A model generated the notes under the pieces. That model was not told the DNA's origin. It saw only the letters and a list, made by a program, of their open reading frames with translations, and did not search any database. A stretch of DNA of 64,000 bases. It comes from Sipunculus nudus. Lineage: Eukaryota > Annelida > Sipuncula > Golfingiida > Sipunculidae. Made by a program: the position numbers and the translations under genes. The stretch covers positions 74,476,300 through 74,540,299 of the forward strand of contig CM049314.1 in the NCBI GenBank assembly GCA_026874595.1. The letters run 5' to 3'. Below, piece after piece: positions 54,090-64,000 of this stretch. Each line of letters opens with the position of its first letter. Position 1 is the stretch's first letter.

Positions 54090-54626
54090 AATGACTCAAT
54101 TCAATCTCCATAATTCAGCCAAAAATCATTCACGTGAACCATTAAAGACAATTATTATAAAAATTATTGTGGGGATTATTCTTGTAAATTATTAAACAAA
54201 TTGGCTTCAGTGGCGTCAGTCTAAAAAAGTTTTGCAGGTTTATAACTCATATAGGAAGATAGAGCAAACTGGCTAAGTTCAGCTTCCCGTAACTCAGCCA
54301 AAAAGCACTAAACCAAAACCATTTCGACAAACTTGAATTGTCAACATGTGGGGATAATTAATGTGTAAGATTAAAGAATTTAGCCGAGTAGTTTTGAGAA
54401 GATTTTTTAGCCACTGAGCTAAAATGGGCTGTTATGGCATATGACTAAATTCAGCTTCCCATAACTCAGCCAAAAGTCACTGAACAGAGACCATTTGAAC
54501 AAACTTCAGATAAAAACTACCCTAGGATCATTTCTGTGCAATATTAAATAATTTGGCCATATGGTTTCACAGAAGAAGTTTTTTGTAGCCCTCATTATGA
54601 TACAGGCACCGATACCCCCGTACAAA
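54090..54626 (+). repeat. Family B large repeat, copy 4, left part
   Basis: It is collinear with 28,566-29,116 up to CCCCCGTACAAA, where the 2.96-kb element begins. The right part resumes at 57,584. Confidence 0.82.
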
Positions 54627-57583
54627 CAAGGGACCCATGGGTAACGGCGCTCAGCTGTTATATATGATCATAAAATATGATTTGGAAGAGGAGGTAGGCA
54701 AAGGCTGGTTTTGTGAGGTAATATAAGCTCTATTATGAGCTGAGGGTGTTTAACTCAAGTTATGTAAGATTTTGATAATATCCTTGGAAACAGGGAAGAG
54801 GATTGATTTTACTAATATTATTTACAGTTGGAAATGGTGTGCTATTATCCCACAGCTTTTGACTTGGCCATAACACTTTATCTACATTGCAGCAGAATTA
54901 TTTGAAAAGTTAAACTATTTATTAAAAATTAATAACAAATATTGTGTCAAGTATAATTCAAATTAAAAATAATAACAGTATCATGTTTTTTTTTATCAAA
55001 GATTTTTTAATAATATTATTGAAATAAATGATTATTAAATGATATTACAGAATATATTCATGAATGCATTTGTATTCAAATACTTTCATTTTTACCTGTA
55101 TTCCTATCCTTATACATGAAATTATGGAGAAAATATTCATATTTGGATTCAAATACATTTGCAAAGTACTGCACCATCTCTGGTATTTATTCAGTTTCAG
55201 CCAAACAAAGTTCTTTAGAATCCAGAATAAACAAATATCACAAATTTAATTAATGATCAAAAGAACCAGGTTTTATGAATTTTATTTATATTCAAATAAT
55301 AAAACAATAATATTCACTTTGAACTACCTTCACATCAATCTATGCATTAGCAAAAGTCTTAAGACAATTGTTAACATTACAGAAATCATAATGAGAACTT
55401 GTCTAAGATCTGATTTTTTATCATATTTAATCTTTTTTATTTAAAAAAAAAAGTATCAGAAAAAATTTTAAGTATCTCAGCTATGAAACCATTATCTGTG
55501 TTAAAAATAACCCAAGGATAAGAACACCCTATAAATTATACAAGAGAAATCTAGAGATGGGCAAGTTTAATTTTATTAACTGAAATATAGGAACCAGTAA
55601 TATGAATATTGATTATTAACATAGTTTTGTGACAGCTGTTACAGCCACGTGTCTGAATGTCATAAGTGAAACATATTGACATCTTTAATCAGTACCTATC
55701 TGAGTAAAATTTAAAGATTTTGACATTTTAACTTTTTTTTAAATTTTGAAATAAATATAAATTAACAAGCTGAAACACTTGGAAAAGACCCGGGAATTTA
55801 GATTTATATTATCATCTGCATCTTTGTCAATCATTGATTTCCTTCATATAATTCCTTATAGTATGTAACAATATAATTTAAATATTTTTTTTTTCATTAT
55901 TAAAACTGAAAAGAAAAATACCATAGGTGACTCAATGGTGTTACTTGGAATACATTTTCATCAATCCACACAAAATTCAAAACATCAGTAACTGAAAGGT
56001 AATTCCCTGTTAATCATCAACTGTCAAATTACTTTTCTACTGATTATTTTTAAAGTTGTTATTATAGACCTATAAATATTATTTATTCATTGTATATTGT
56101 TATGCTGTTGGTCTAAACAATTAATAGATGAGCTGGGTTGGACACCTCGATCAGCTGTGGCCAGCAATAAGCTGTAAGTGTATGCCCCACGTCAAGCGTG
56201 CATAATTGGCCTGAAAGGTCAAGTAGAGGACATACAGGTGACGGGGGGGGGGGGGGGGGGGGGAGGGGGGGTTGAGCCTGGGTCTGACATGGTCTCTTTA
56301 CAAACTTTAATAAAACTACAGTTTTTGGTAATTCTTTCAACTTTCAAAACTAACAAGTTGAAATCCTTATTTCTACATTATATGAAAATTATATCAACAG
56401 TGCTTACAGGAAACAAACATGCCATGATCAAACTTAGGCAAATTTTAGGTACTGATTTTATAATTATACTAATAACTTATAAAATTTGAATATATTTCTT
56501 GTCTACAAAGTGCATTATGTTCAGGCCCATAACTTAAAACAATTACGCAATACTGACATAATTTATAGCCAGGTGCAAAGAGAGTGTATAGAAGAACATG
56601 TATATTTTATATGATCAAAGTTAGATCAGTGGTTTTGATATTAGGCAGTCTTGAAGTGTAACAATGGGGTTTTAATTGAAAATTAAAGTTTTCTTAATAT
56701 CTTAAAGGAATGAAGCTCTAGTGGTATGGTAGGGGGGTTTGGGGGACATCTAACTGTATGCCAAATTTTGGGATCTGAGAGCTCGCCTGGGAAGCTAGGG
56801 GGCTGAGATCTAGCAAACTGCATAACACTTGCTTGATCAAATAAATTCTTTACATGGTGCTTGAAAACTTGAATAAAATCAACAGTTTTTGATCAACTGG
56901 TTTAACATTTCAGATGTTTAGAGATGAAATACTTAAGGTAATATACTGTGAAAATTAAATCCACAGCAGTTACAGGAAAAAATGTGCATTGGTCAAATAT
57001 GGGTAAAATTCAAGGTACTGATTAGATATTTATGCTAATAACTTATAAAATTTAAAAAATTCAGATCTAATTTTGGGTATACAATTGAATCTTGATTAAA
57101 TATAGTTATATACCTGAAAGAAAGTCTCTAGCTCCAACAATTCTCAAGTTAAGGGAGTAAATATATTTCCTGAATTTTTTCAAAGTGCATTATGTTTGGG
57201 CCAATTATTTCAAGAATTTAAAAAAAATATTGAAGTAATTTCTGGTACGTACATAGGAAATATATAGAGGAATTGATATATTAAAAATGGTCAATATCAG
57301 GTCAGTGGTTTCGATATTAGGCAGTCTTGAAGTATAACAATGGGTTTTAAATGGGAAACGGAGGGTTTTCCTTTATAATTCGAAGGAACAAAGTCCTAGT
57401 GACCCAATTTTCGGTAAGGTAGGAGATTTTGGGGAGATCTAAAGGTATGCTGAATTTCAGATTCGTAGGTCCAAAGGTTTCAAAACGTGCCAGTTTAATG
57501 GACGGACGGACAGACGGACGGACGGACAGCCGACGGACAAAGGACCACGACTATAGCTCAGATGACTTATAGTCAGCTGAGCT
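54627..57583 (+). mobile_element. CAAG/hairpin element, family A, full-length copy 2 (2.96 kb)
   Basis: The head CAAGGGACCCATGGGTAACG, then GCGCTCAGCTG, and the tail (GGACGGACGG run about 57,500-57,525, hairpin 57,555-57,583) match copy 1 at 8133. Interior module order is the same. A G21-A-G7 run at 56,243-56,271 replaces a short G-stretch of copy 1. It lies inside family B copy 4, whose uninterrupted form is at 29,114-29,119: A6 there, A3 on the left and A6 on the right here. Confidence 0.8.
57555..57583 (+). other. 3' hairpin of family A copy 2
   Basis: The arms are AGCTCAGATGACT and AGTCAGCTGAGCT around TAT, followed by AAAAAA. Confidence 0.9.
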
Positions 57584-57975
57584 AAAAAAGGACAATGCAG
57601 GTTGCGCCACCCATACCTCAATTCCAGATATGACTTGTGTGACCATGAAATTTGGCATGAAATTTGGTAATGCTAGCTCTAGCCGTTTCTGAGATTTGAA
57701 ATTTTAGTATGCTTTTCTGGACAGATGACTAAGTTCAACTTCCTGTAACTCGGCCCAAAATCACCGAACTGTTACTATTCGAACAAACTTGAGAGAGATT
57801 GTTTCTGGGATTATTTCTGGGAAATATCGGACATTTTGGCTTGACGGTTTCGTCGGAGATTTTTTAAGGGTTTTAGGCTTTTTCCTTATAAAATCTAAGT
57901 TAATGTAGATAGCCAAAAATATAAATAAAATCCAATAGAGTTTTCTAGATGACTAATTTTTGCATTAAGTTTGGT
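57584..57975 (+). repeat. Family B large repeat, copy 4, right part
   Basis: It continues from the A-run with GGACAATGCAGG, then TTGCGCCACCCATACC, and runs collinearly with 29,120-29,465. It is cut at TTTGGTGAT (57,976) by the LINE remnant. Confidence 0.8.
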
Positions 57976-58590
57976 GATCGGGGATATAAAGTGAATGTGG
58001 CCTTGTTTCTTGTGCTCAAAGTGCAAATTTCTCTGGTCCTGGGTACACATGTATTCCATCTAACCCATTGTCCTCGTGTACTTTAATAGACCATATCGCT
58101 GTGGAAACCAATATGTTGGTTAAGATGAAACAATGTGGAATAATTGACGACCATGAATTAAATGGCTCTGACCACCTACCGGTTTTGGTAAAACTGGACC
58201 TTGAACAACGATTGTCATCACAAACTGCTGTAAAAGTTCCACAATTTAACTGGAAAAAATTATCGCCATCTTTGATTAGAAGCAGTTACACTCATCCATT
58301 GTCTATGAAACTGCATTAATGATGTTGGCAATGCTGGTGTACCAAAACGAGTTTTCAGACCTTATTCAAAACCACACTGGAAAACCATGTGTAAAATATA
58401 TCGATTTGATGAGAGAAAAACGTAGAATCTGGATAAGTGATGGTAGACCTAGGGGTAAGAAATTTCAGAATACATCGGCAAAACGGTTATTTAGACTGAA
58501 GTTGAAAAATATTTCTGAGGAAACTGAGAGACAGATATTTGATGAAATTGACTATTTCGATGAGGTTAATTTCAACCCCTGTGGTTTAAA
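57976..58590 (+). pseudogene. LINE remnant: end of endonuclease and start of linker
   Basis: A frame with CTLIDHIAVETNMLVKMK and NGSDHLPVLVKLDLE (58,068-58,210) matches the last blocks of the apurinic-type endonuclease of non-LTR elements: an IDHI strand and the catalytic SDHLP loop. The next frame (58,319-58,570) has DGRPRGKKFQNTSAKRLFRL, the basic linker toward RT. RT itself is absent; the sequence passes into another element near 58,590. The Asp and His of SDH are present. The clade is not assignable. Confidence 0.75.
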
Positions 58591-59170
58591 TTGTCTTTAT
58601 TCAGATGGCAAGGGGGCGCTTTCACGGTTCACTGGGTTTCGCCAGGTGGTCACCGGGCACGTGTCAAAGGGCGCATTTTAGTTGTGACTGTCACAGCGAA
58701 CGCACGCTTGTTATTTTCTGCACGTTATGTCCAGCATTTTTATAGCATTCTAAAACATTTACGGGTCTACCTTATTCATAGTGGAGAACTGGCGATAGAT
58801 GAAATTGACTATTATCTAGCATGTACTAAGGTGTACGATCTTGCTTCTCGCTATAGCTGTGAAAACTTACTTGATTTTGATTATCAGTATAGGGAGCGCC
58901 AGGCAGAGAACGGCTTTAAAATAGGGCACTCTGACTGCGAATATGGAACTTCTGCTCCTTGGTAGCAACAGCCTGCCGACCACGCAGCGCAGGTCAGGTA
59001 ATGTCAACATGAGGGGTGGCGAACACATAAGGTCAGTACCAGAATGTAAACTTTTTAAAGCTCGCAATGGCAAGTGTCCTTTCAGTGATAGTTGTAAATA
59101 TCGTCATGTATTCGATACAAGTAAGCCTGACCAGCAACAAGCGCAGTTTCAACTAAATACGTTACGTTAA
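58591..59170 (+). pseudogene. Gag-like region of a second DIRS-order retroelement with CCCH finger
   Basis: The first frame (58,591-58,965) ends with GELAIDEIDYYLACTKVYDL and LLDFDYQYRERQAENGF, a capsid C-terminal pattern I associate with DIRS-order gag proteins. The next frame (58,943-59,170) contains a zinc finger with C-x9-C-x5-C-x3-H spacing (ECKLFKARNGKC, then PFSDSCKYRH, near 59,040-59,107) and a Gln-rich end. RT follows. Frames overlap with a shift near 58,950. Confidence 0.65.
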
Positions 59171-60132
59171 CTCCGAGGGATCGCTTTGCCTAGATTCGTG
59201 GGTACGATTATTACCAAATGATGACCCGAATAAGGATTATATCGTGCATTGGATAGCGAACGCATTTCGAATTACTGATGAAACAATAAACCATTCTTCG
59301 CCGGTAACGATTTACAATTACAAATCTGCTACTGCACCTAATGTTAAAGAGCATGTTGAAGCTCAGATTCAAGAAGAATTAGCCAATGGTCATTATAGCA
59401 TTGTTTCTGAACCGCCGACTATCATCTCTGCTTTGGTTGCAGTGCCTAAGAAGGATAAGTATGCTTCGTTATCCGGCAATATTAAAAAACAGATACGGAT
59501 AATACATGACTGTAGTCGCCCGGCGGGAGATGCATTAAATGATTACGCTTTCAAGGATACATTTAAATATCAGTCCGTCCAGGATGCTGTTGACTTAATT
59601 AGGCCGAATAGCTATATGGCTAAGGTTGATTTGTCAAACGCATATAGTTGTTAAAATTAATCTCTTCGAATACCAAGCTACTGGTATTAAGTGGCAGTTT
59701 ACAGGTACTAGTAAACCAGTTTTTCTCGTTGATCGTCGGCTTCCGTTTGGCGCTCGGAAAACTCCGGTCATCTTTAATACATTATTCCAGGCTGTCCGGC
59801 GCATCATAAGAGCCAGAGGTTTAGAGAATATTGCATCTTATCTAGATGACTTAATCTGCGTAGGAAAATCATATGAGGCATGCAAAGAAATAATGTTTGA
59901 ATTAATGTATATTTTGCTTCAGCTGGGGTTCAGAATTAACAATAAGAAAGAGAAAGTCAAAGGGCCCGTACAGTTATTGACTTTTCTTGGTATTCAGCTT
60001 GACAGCTGTAATATGACAATTTCACTTCCTAATTCAAAAATTAAAGAACCACAAGAGATACTTTTTCGGTTCAATATTAAACAAGAGGTTACTAAGAAAG
60101 ACTTGATGCGCCTAGCCGGACAACTGAACTGA
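59171..60132 (+). pseudogene. Reverse transcriptase of the second DIRS-order retroelement
   Basis: Frame 59,244-59,654 holds ALVAVPKKDK, IRIIHDCSRPAGDALNDYA and YMAKVDLSNAYS (first catalytic Asp). A frameshift near 59,645 moves into frame 59,626-60,132, with RRLPFGARKTPVIFNTLFQA and SYLDDLICVGKS (YLDD near 59,839-59,850), then LTFLGIQLDS and LMRLAGQLN. A TGA at 60,130-60,132 separates it from RNase H in the same frame. Both catalytic Asp sites survive. It differs clearly from the DIRS RT at 23 kb. Confidence 0.85.
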
Positions 60133-60738
60133 GCAACGCAATGTGTATACGGTGGCCGTTTCCATTTGCGTCGTATTTTGGATAAAATTTGTACTTTAAA
60201 TAAACCATGGCATAGGACTCGAGTAACGATAGATATGAAAAACGATATTCCATGGTGGCTAAGTTTCATGGAGTATTTTAACGGCAGATCCTCTATGGTG
60301 GTTAACCGCCTAGCTGCGCCGGTATTTATTGCCACATGCACGGAGGCTGCCGGAGCGTACTTCAGGGGCGAATGTCTCTATACTCGCTGGGCTAAGACTA
60401 TGTCATATGCAGTCGATTTGTGTATTAATCATGAAGAAGTCCTTGCGCTGGAACCGGCAGTGCTGCAGTGGGCTCCTTATTGGACAAACAAAAAGGTATT
60501 TGTACATTGTGATAATATGGCAGCAGTTTCTATAATTAACAAAGGATCTTGCAAAAAAGCTTTAGTCATGGAATCCCTCCGAATAATTTTCCTGTATTCG
60601 GCAGTTTATAACTTTCGGCTCCACGCTGTTTATTATCCAGGAGTGTACAACAGGATCGCTGATACCGTAACTAGGTTGCACGAACCTTCTGCCTACGCAC
60701 GTTTACATAAAATATTGTTGGAGACTGTAATTATATGA
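60133..60738 (+). pseudogene. RNase H of the second DIRS-order retroelement
   Basis: The frame is open from the RT stop and has NHEEVLALEPAVLQWAPYW (Glu helix), VHCDNMAAVSIINKGSCKKA (Asp-Asn strand) and YNRIADTVTRLHEP (AD motif). This is the order seen in DIRS/Ngaro-type and related RNase H domains. It ends at TGA 60,736-60,738 and no tyrosine recombinase follows, so the 3' part was lost or never copied. Confidence 0.85.
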
Positions 60739-62630
60739 GTTTAAATTTAGACATGTCAACTATTTAAAATTTCATCTCTTAATAATTTTGTTACTATTTG
60801 GTTCAACATAATGCTTTAATATGATTCCTCAGACTGTGCAGTCCAATGTGCACTTGATACATGTAGTTTCCTTGAAATATACCATGACAGCAGGCCTCCA
60901 GCAGTCTGGACATACGCTTTACAGGGAAAGCTATATATGGTCATGGTGCTAGTTACTGTGGAAATCCAAGAATATGACCTTTATCACCTAATGTTTATGT
61001 ATGAACATGCATTGTGAAACCATAAATGTATTTCATTATTTCATTAGGGTACATGTTCAGAGAACAGACATGTTTTCATTTTATTTCAAAAGTTCTATTC
61101 ATAAATGTATTTGGTAGTATTTTGATATTTAATACACAAGTAGGAACTATTTTGCGTCTTGACCCAGATGTCTGGGTACATAACCCCCTGCTCAGGGCGG
61201 GGCCCTTGCTTTGGCCCACTGTCTGAAGAAAGCTGAAAACAACTGAATGTAAGGTAAAAGCTTTATACTTAATAAGCTACTGTCTTTAGTCCTAAGAGTT
61301 TTTTTATTAATTAATTTTGTCATATAAGTAATTTAAGTTCTTCCATCTTGTCATTACTTAAGTACTTAGATATCAATTAAAGAAAAATGTCAGTTTAAAA
61401 GGTAACCTTTATACCAAGGTACAGATTGGCTTTAATTCCAGTCAGAATATTTGTATGATTGATACATATGTCTCATGACACTCTTTTGATGCAACACAGC
61501 TTGGTCAGTTATGTTAATTGTTAGAATGTCGATACATTGTAATTCTTTAAATCTGTTTACATTATTTTTTAGAAATAACAGTGCTATGTGGCATGCTGTC
61601 CTTTCCAGGGATGAGTATTAGAATTGTTATATAATGTTGTTTTATATTTATTCCTGTAAGAACTGATGAGTGCAATGTATAATCAGACAGGAAATGTCTA
61701 GTATCTGCATGTTAAATGTATCCTGTAGACACAGAAGTCCAACTTATGTTCGTTTCCCCAATTTTGCTAGACTATTGTTGAATAATATAATCCAGGGTGG
61801 AAAGAGTTAGTTCATTTAATGTTCTCTTCAGATCAAAACACGAAGAGAATACATGCAGACAGTGTAACATGTGCAATATTTATATCTGGTGAGTTATTAT
61901 TATTAATTTGCTGAAGTGTTTGCATGAAAATAATTGTCTAAATGTTCATTTAAATAAGTGAAAGGTGTACCCATTTCTGAGTATGTGGAACTAAATCTGT
62001 TTAGTATATACATATGGGACTGCCTAGGCATGAGTTTTGTTTACCCCCTAGATATGGCCAATTTTGCCCCCCTTCTCTCTCTCTCTCTGCAAAAGAGCTG
62101 GGGACAGTCCCTGACCTCTTAATGTCTAAGGGCAGGGGACTGCATCGTTGTTTTTTACATCCGGGCTACTGCGCAGGCCTGGTCAGAGGCTTGTAGGCAA
62201 AAGCCAATACCCATTATAAGTAGGTCATCTTTTGTGTACTAGCTGTTACATGTGTTATCAGTATCTCTCCAATACTTGTTCCGGTAATTTTATGTCAGTT
62301 TGTTTGCAAATTAGTTAATGCATCAGAGTATATTGTAAGCATCAAAGTATACACAATGTCAGTGATTATATAGTGGTCAGCTTCCTCACAGCATGACAAA
62401 TGGTTGAACAGATGATGTAAAAGTATAGCTAGACACCAACAGAGGCCATATCATAAGTTCCTCATCTGTTTCATTAGCCTGTACAATACATCAACCAAAG
62501 ACAGCTTACTGGTGAGTCTCTGGTAGGCTACAATAATATTAAATCTGAATGTGCAGGCCAATAGAGAAATGTAGCCGAGTTCGTTTTATGCACAATCTCC
62601 TGTCTTAGGTTTCAGAAGTTTTGTCTCATG
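60739..62630. other. Low-repeat non-coding sequence
   Basis: None of the modules of the left 58 kb is recognisable. A CT run lies near 62,070-62,090. It may be intron or gene-flanking DNA. Confidence 0.5.
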
Positions 62631-62632
62631 CA

Positions 62633-62896
62633 GGAAAGTGTGTAAACATTTCTCATATTTCATTATTGATCTCAAAACTACTGCTCTGGGACCCCTTAAA
62701 CATACCCCCCCCCCACCCAAGTATTTTAACTGGGTTGGTAATTATATCTTTTAAAATTATGGATTTTTTTTGTATTTAAATATGAAATGTAAAAAGAAGT
62801 TTAAGTTATCAATAATAAAAAGAAAAGTGTGTAAACATTTTCTCATATTTCATTTTTGATCTCAAAACTACTGCTCTGGGACCCCTAAAACATACA
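62633..62896 (+). repeat. Direct duplication of about 60-70 bp, 190 bp apart
   Basis: AAGTGTGTAAACATTT..., then CTCATATTTCATT, then ATCTCAAAACTACTGCTCTG and GGACCCC, occur at about 62,635-62,696 and again at about 62,824-62,886. The first copy runs into a C-run, the second into TAAAACATAC. Confidence 0.85.
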
Positions 62897-62985
62897 TATT
62901 CTGAAAGCTGAGAATAATATATGCACTCTTTCAAAGGTCGACGTTATATAGATTTAAGAATGTGTTTCATATAATTCCTTAAAAT

Positions 62986-63006
62986 ATATATATATATATA
63001 TATTAT
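62986..63006. repeat. (TA)n microsatellite
   Basis: A pure TA run of about ten units. Confidence 0.9.
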
Positions 63007-63076
63007 ATACATAAATAAATATAAACCTATAGGTGACACAAAATTGAGGCTTTACTAATTAAGTGTGTGTCTGCAG

Positions 63077-63186
63077 GTGGATCTATTTGGCCCTTTGAAA
63101 ATTTAGACCCAGCAGGCAGAGTAAGAAGCTTGGACAAAGTCCCTTTTGCTGCGGATTGGCAAATCCAACAGCTTTACAACTCATTG
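63077..63186 (+). CDS. Candidate internal exon of an unidentified host gene
   Basis: A 110-bp block is bounded by a good acceptor (TACTAAT branch-like word near 63,053, TGTGTGTCTGCAG ending at 63,076) and a GTAAAT donor at 63,187. One frame is open throughout: after two bases it gives 36 codons and ends on a codon boundary. The peptide includes SIWPFENLDPAGRVR and DKVPFAADWQIQQLYNSL, of ordinary composition and unlike repeat translations. I do not recognise the protein. It lies in the only repeat-poor part of the window. It could be chance; the combination of splice signals, open frame and composition makes it the best host-gene candidate here. Confidence 0.45.
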
Positions 63187-63333
63187 GTAAATAATCTTGC
63201 AATTAATTTGATTAGACTGACATATTAAATGTAGAATGCAAACAATATAGTTATAGAACATAGAACAAGCCCACAGAGGAAGAAGTGCAACTGATACAAT
63301 CAACATCCCTAAGTGTTTTGCCTACCAGCACTG

Positions 63334-63368
63334 CACGTGCTGCTAAATCACGTGGTCTGTGACGTCAC
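63334..63368. promoter_or_regulatory. E-box / CRE cluster
   Basis: CACGTG lies at 63,334-63,339 and 63,349-63,354. GTGACGTCAC (a perfect palindrome containing the CRE TGACGTCA) is at 63,359-63,368. Three bZIP/bHLH-type palindromes within 35 bp are suggestive, but function is unproven. Confidence 0.4.
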
Positions 63369-63539
63369 GATGCAGCTGTCTGGCTGTAACATCAAGTTCC
63401 ACAGACCAGGACAGGGGACCCTTGTCGCTCATGTTGTACACAGACTGTGCCATTTAATTGTTCCCGCAGACAAGCAGCTGCAACTTACAGTGATGTATAT
63501 CAGTTTAGGATTACGTTGTTTTCTGTAAAATGTCACCAC

Positions 63540-64000
63540 AATAGCTACAACACGTGATACTGGTACTTGTGGCCTTGACCACTCAACAATGACAAAGTGT
63601 ACTGTACCAGTGCTAATTAGTTAATTTACTTTGTAAATTTATGAGTATTATTAATTAATTATGCATAGAACTTCTTAAATCATTTATTATTATATTCATT
63701 GATGGTAAAATCAATAATTGAGGATTAAATGTAATGTTTTACTAGTTTTGTGTATTGTCATTTTAATGAATTATCTCTTTGGATCGAGGTTATTGTGCAA
63801 GTCAAAAGGAATAAAGATGCAGCATTGCTTTGTTGGCATGTAGTAAAATGTTAGGGCGGAGCATGATGTTTTAGGACTCTTAGTGTAGTTACTTTCGTTG
63901 TTTACCCGACTTGTGTGTGTATTTATTATTTCAATTATTTTACTGCATTGCATTTGTCTGCTTATACACTTCAAGTCATAGGGTACATTTATGTATGTGT
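63540..64000. other. A/T-rich non-coding sequence
   Basis: Nothing recognisable lies in the last 460 bases. An ORF of 71 codons just upstream (63,313-63,528) has no identifiable product. Confidence 0.4.

Noticed and set aside
58591-60738. Ty3/Gypsy assignment for the RT at 59-60.7 kb
   Set aside because: There is no protease or integrase, the RNase H ends with a DIRS-like IADTVTRLHE order, and the gag finger is CCCH-type. Kept as DIRS-order with moderate certainty.

Overview
This is a repeat-dominated stretch of an animal nuclear genome. It has long A/T-rich non-coding sequence and no operon-like gene packing. Every recognisable protein segment but one belongs to a retrotransposon. The mix of L1-like and other LINEs, Ty3/Gypsy elements, tyrosine-recombinase (DIRS-order) retroelements and abundant short modular repeats with palindromic ends would suit a marine or freshwater invertebrate. 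A bivalve mollusc is my best guess, but that is inference only.

Layout. 1-3.2 kb: A/T-rich sequence with a compound microsatellite and a repeat rich in ATGCAAAT octamers. 3.2-5.95 kb: a 5'-truncated L1-like LINE with poly-A tail and a candidate 8-bp target duplication. 6-8.1 kb: decayed coding-like sequence of unknown origin. 8.1-19.7 kb: a dense field of modular non-autonomous repeats, which I call CAAG/hairpin elements. 21.3-24.6 kb: a decayed DIRS-type element on the minus strand (gag-like, RT, RNase H, tyrosine recombinase) with an 81-bp inverted repeat pair. 24.7-29.5 kb: more modular repeats. 29.49-32.65 kb: a complete LTR retrotransposon (two LTRs, TG...CA ends, ATAG target duplication) lacking RT, RNase H and integrase. 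33.85-34.86 kb: a PHD-finger ORF of a retroelement on the minus strand. 35-43 kb: satellites, minisatellites and modular repeats. 44.5-53.3 kb: one Gypsy element cut into at least five pieces by later insertions. 53.3-58 kb: modular repeats, including a second full copy of the element at 8.1 kb. 58-60.7 kb: a LINE endonuclease remnant followed by gag/RT/RNase H of a second DIRS-order element. 60.7-64 kb: nearly repeat-free sequence with one plausible spliced exon of a host gene.

The most interesting signal is the CAAG/hairpin family. At least ten copies share a 5' head (CAAG, then a palindrome, then GCTCAGCTGA) and many share a 3' tail: a GACG-type microsatellite, then a 13-bp-arm hairpin ending GAGCT, then an A-run. 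Their interiors are unrelated or shuffled. One copy at 54,627-57,583 can be compared with a paralogous empty site at 29,114-29,119. It sits inside an A6 run and has no long target duplication. Subterminal inverted repeat, microsatellite, 3' hairpin and A/T-run target resemble non-autonomous Helentron (HINE-like) rolling-circle elements. Many interiors are built from monomers that start with the palindrome GGTGGCGCCACC.
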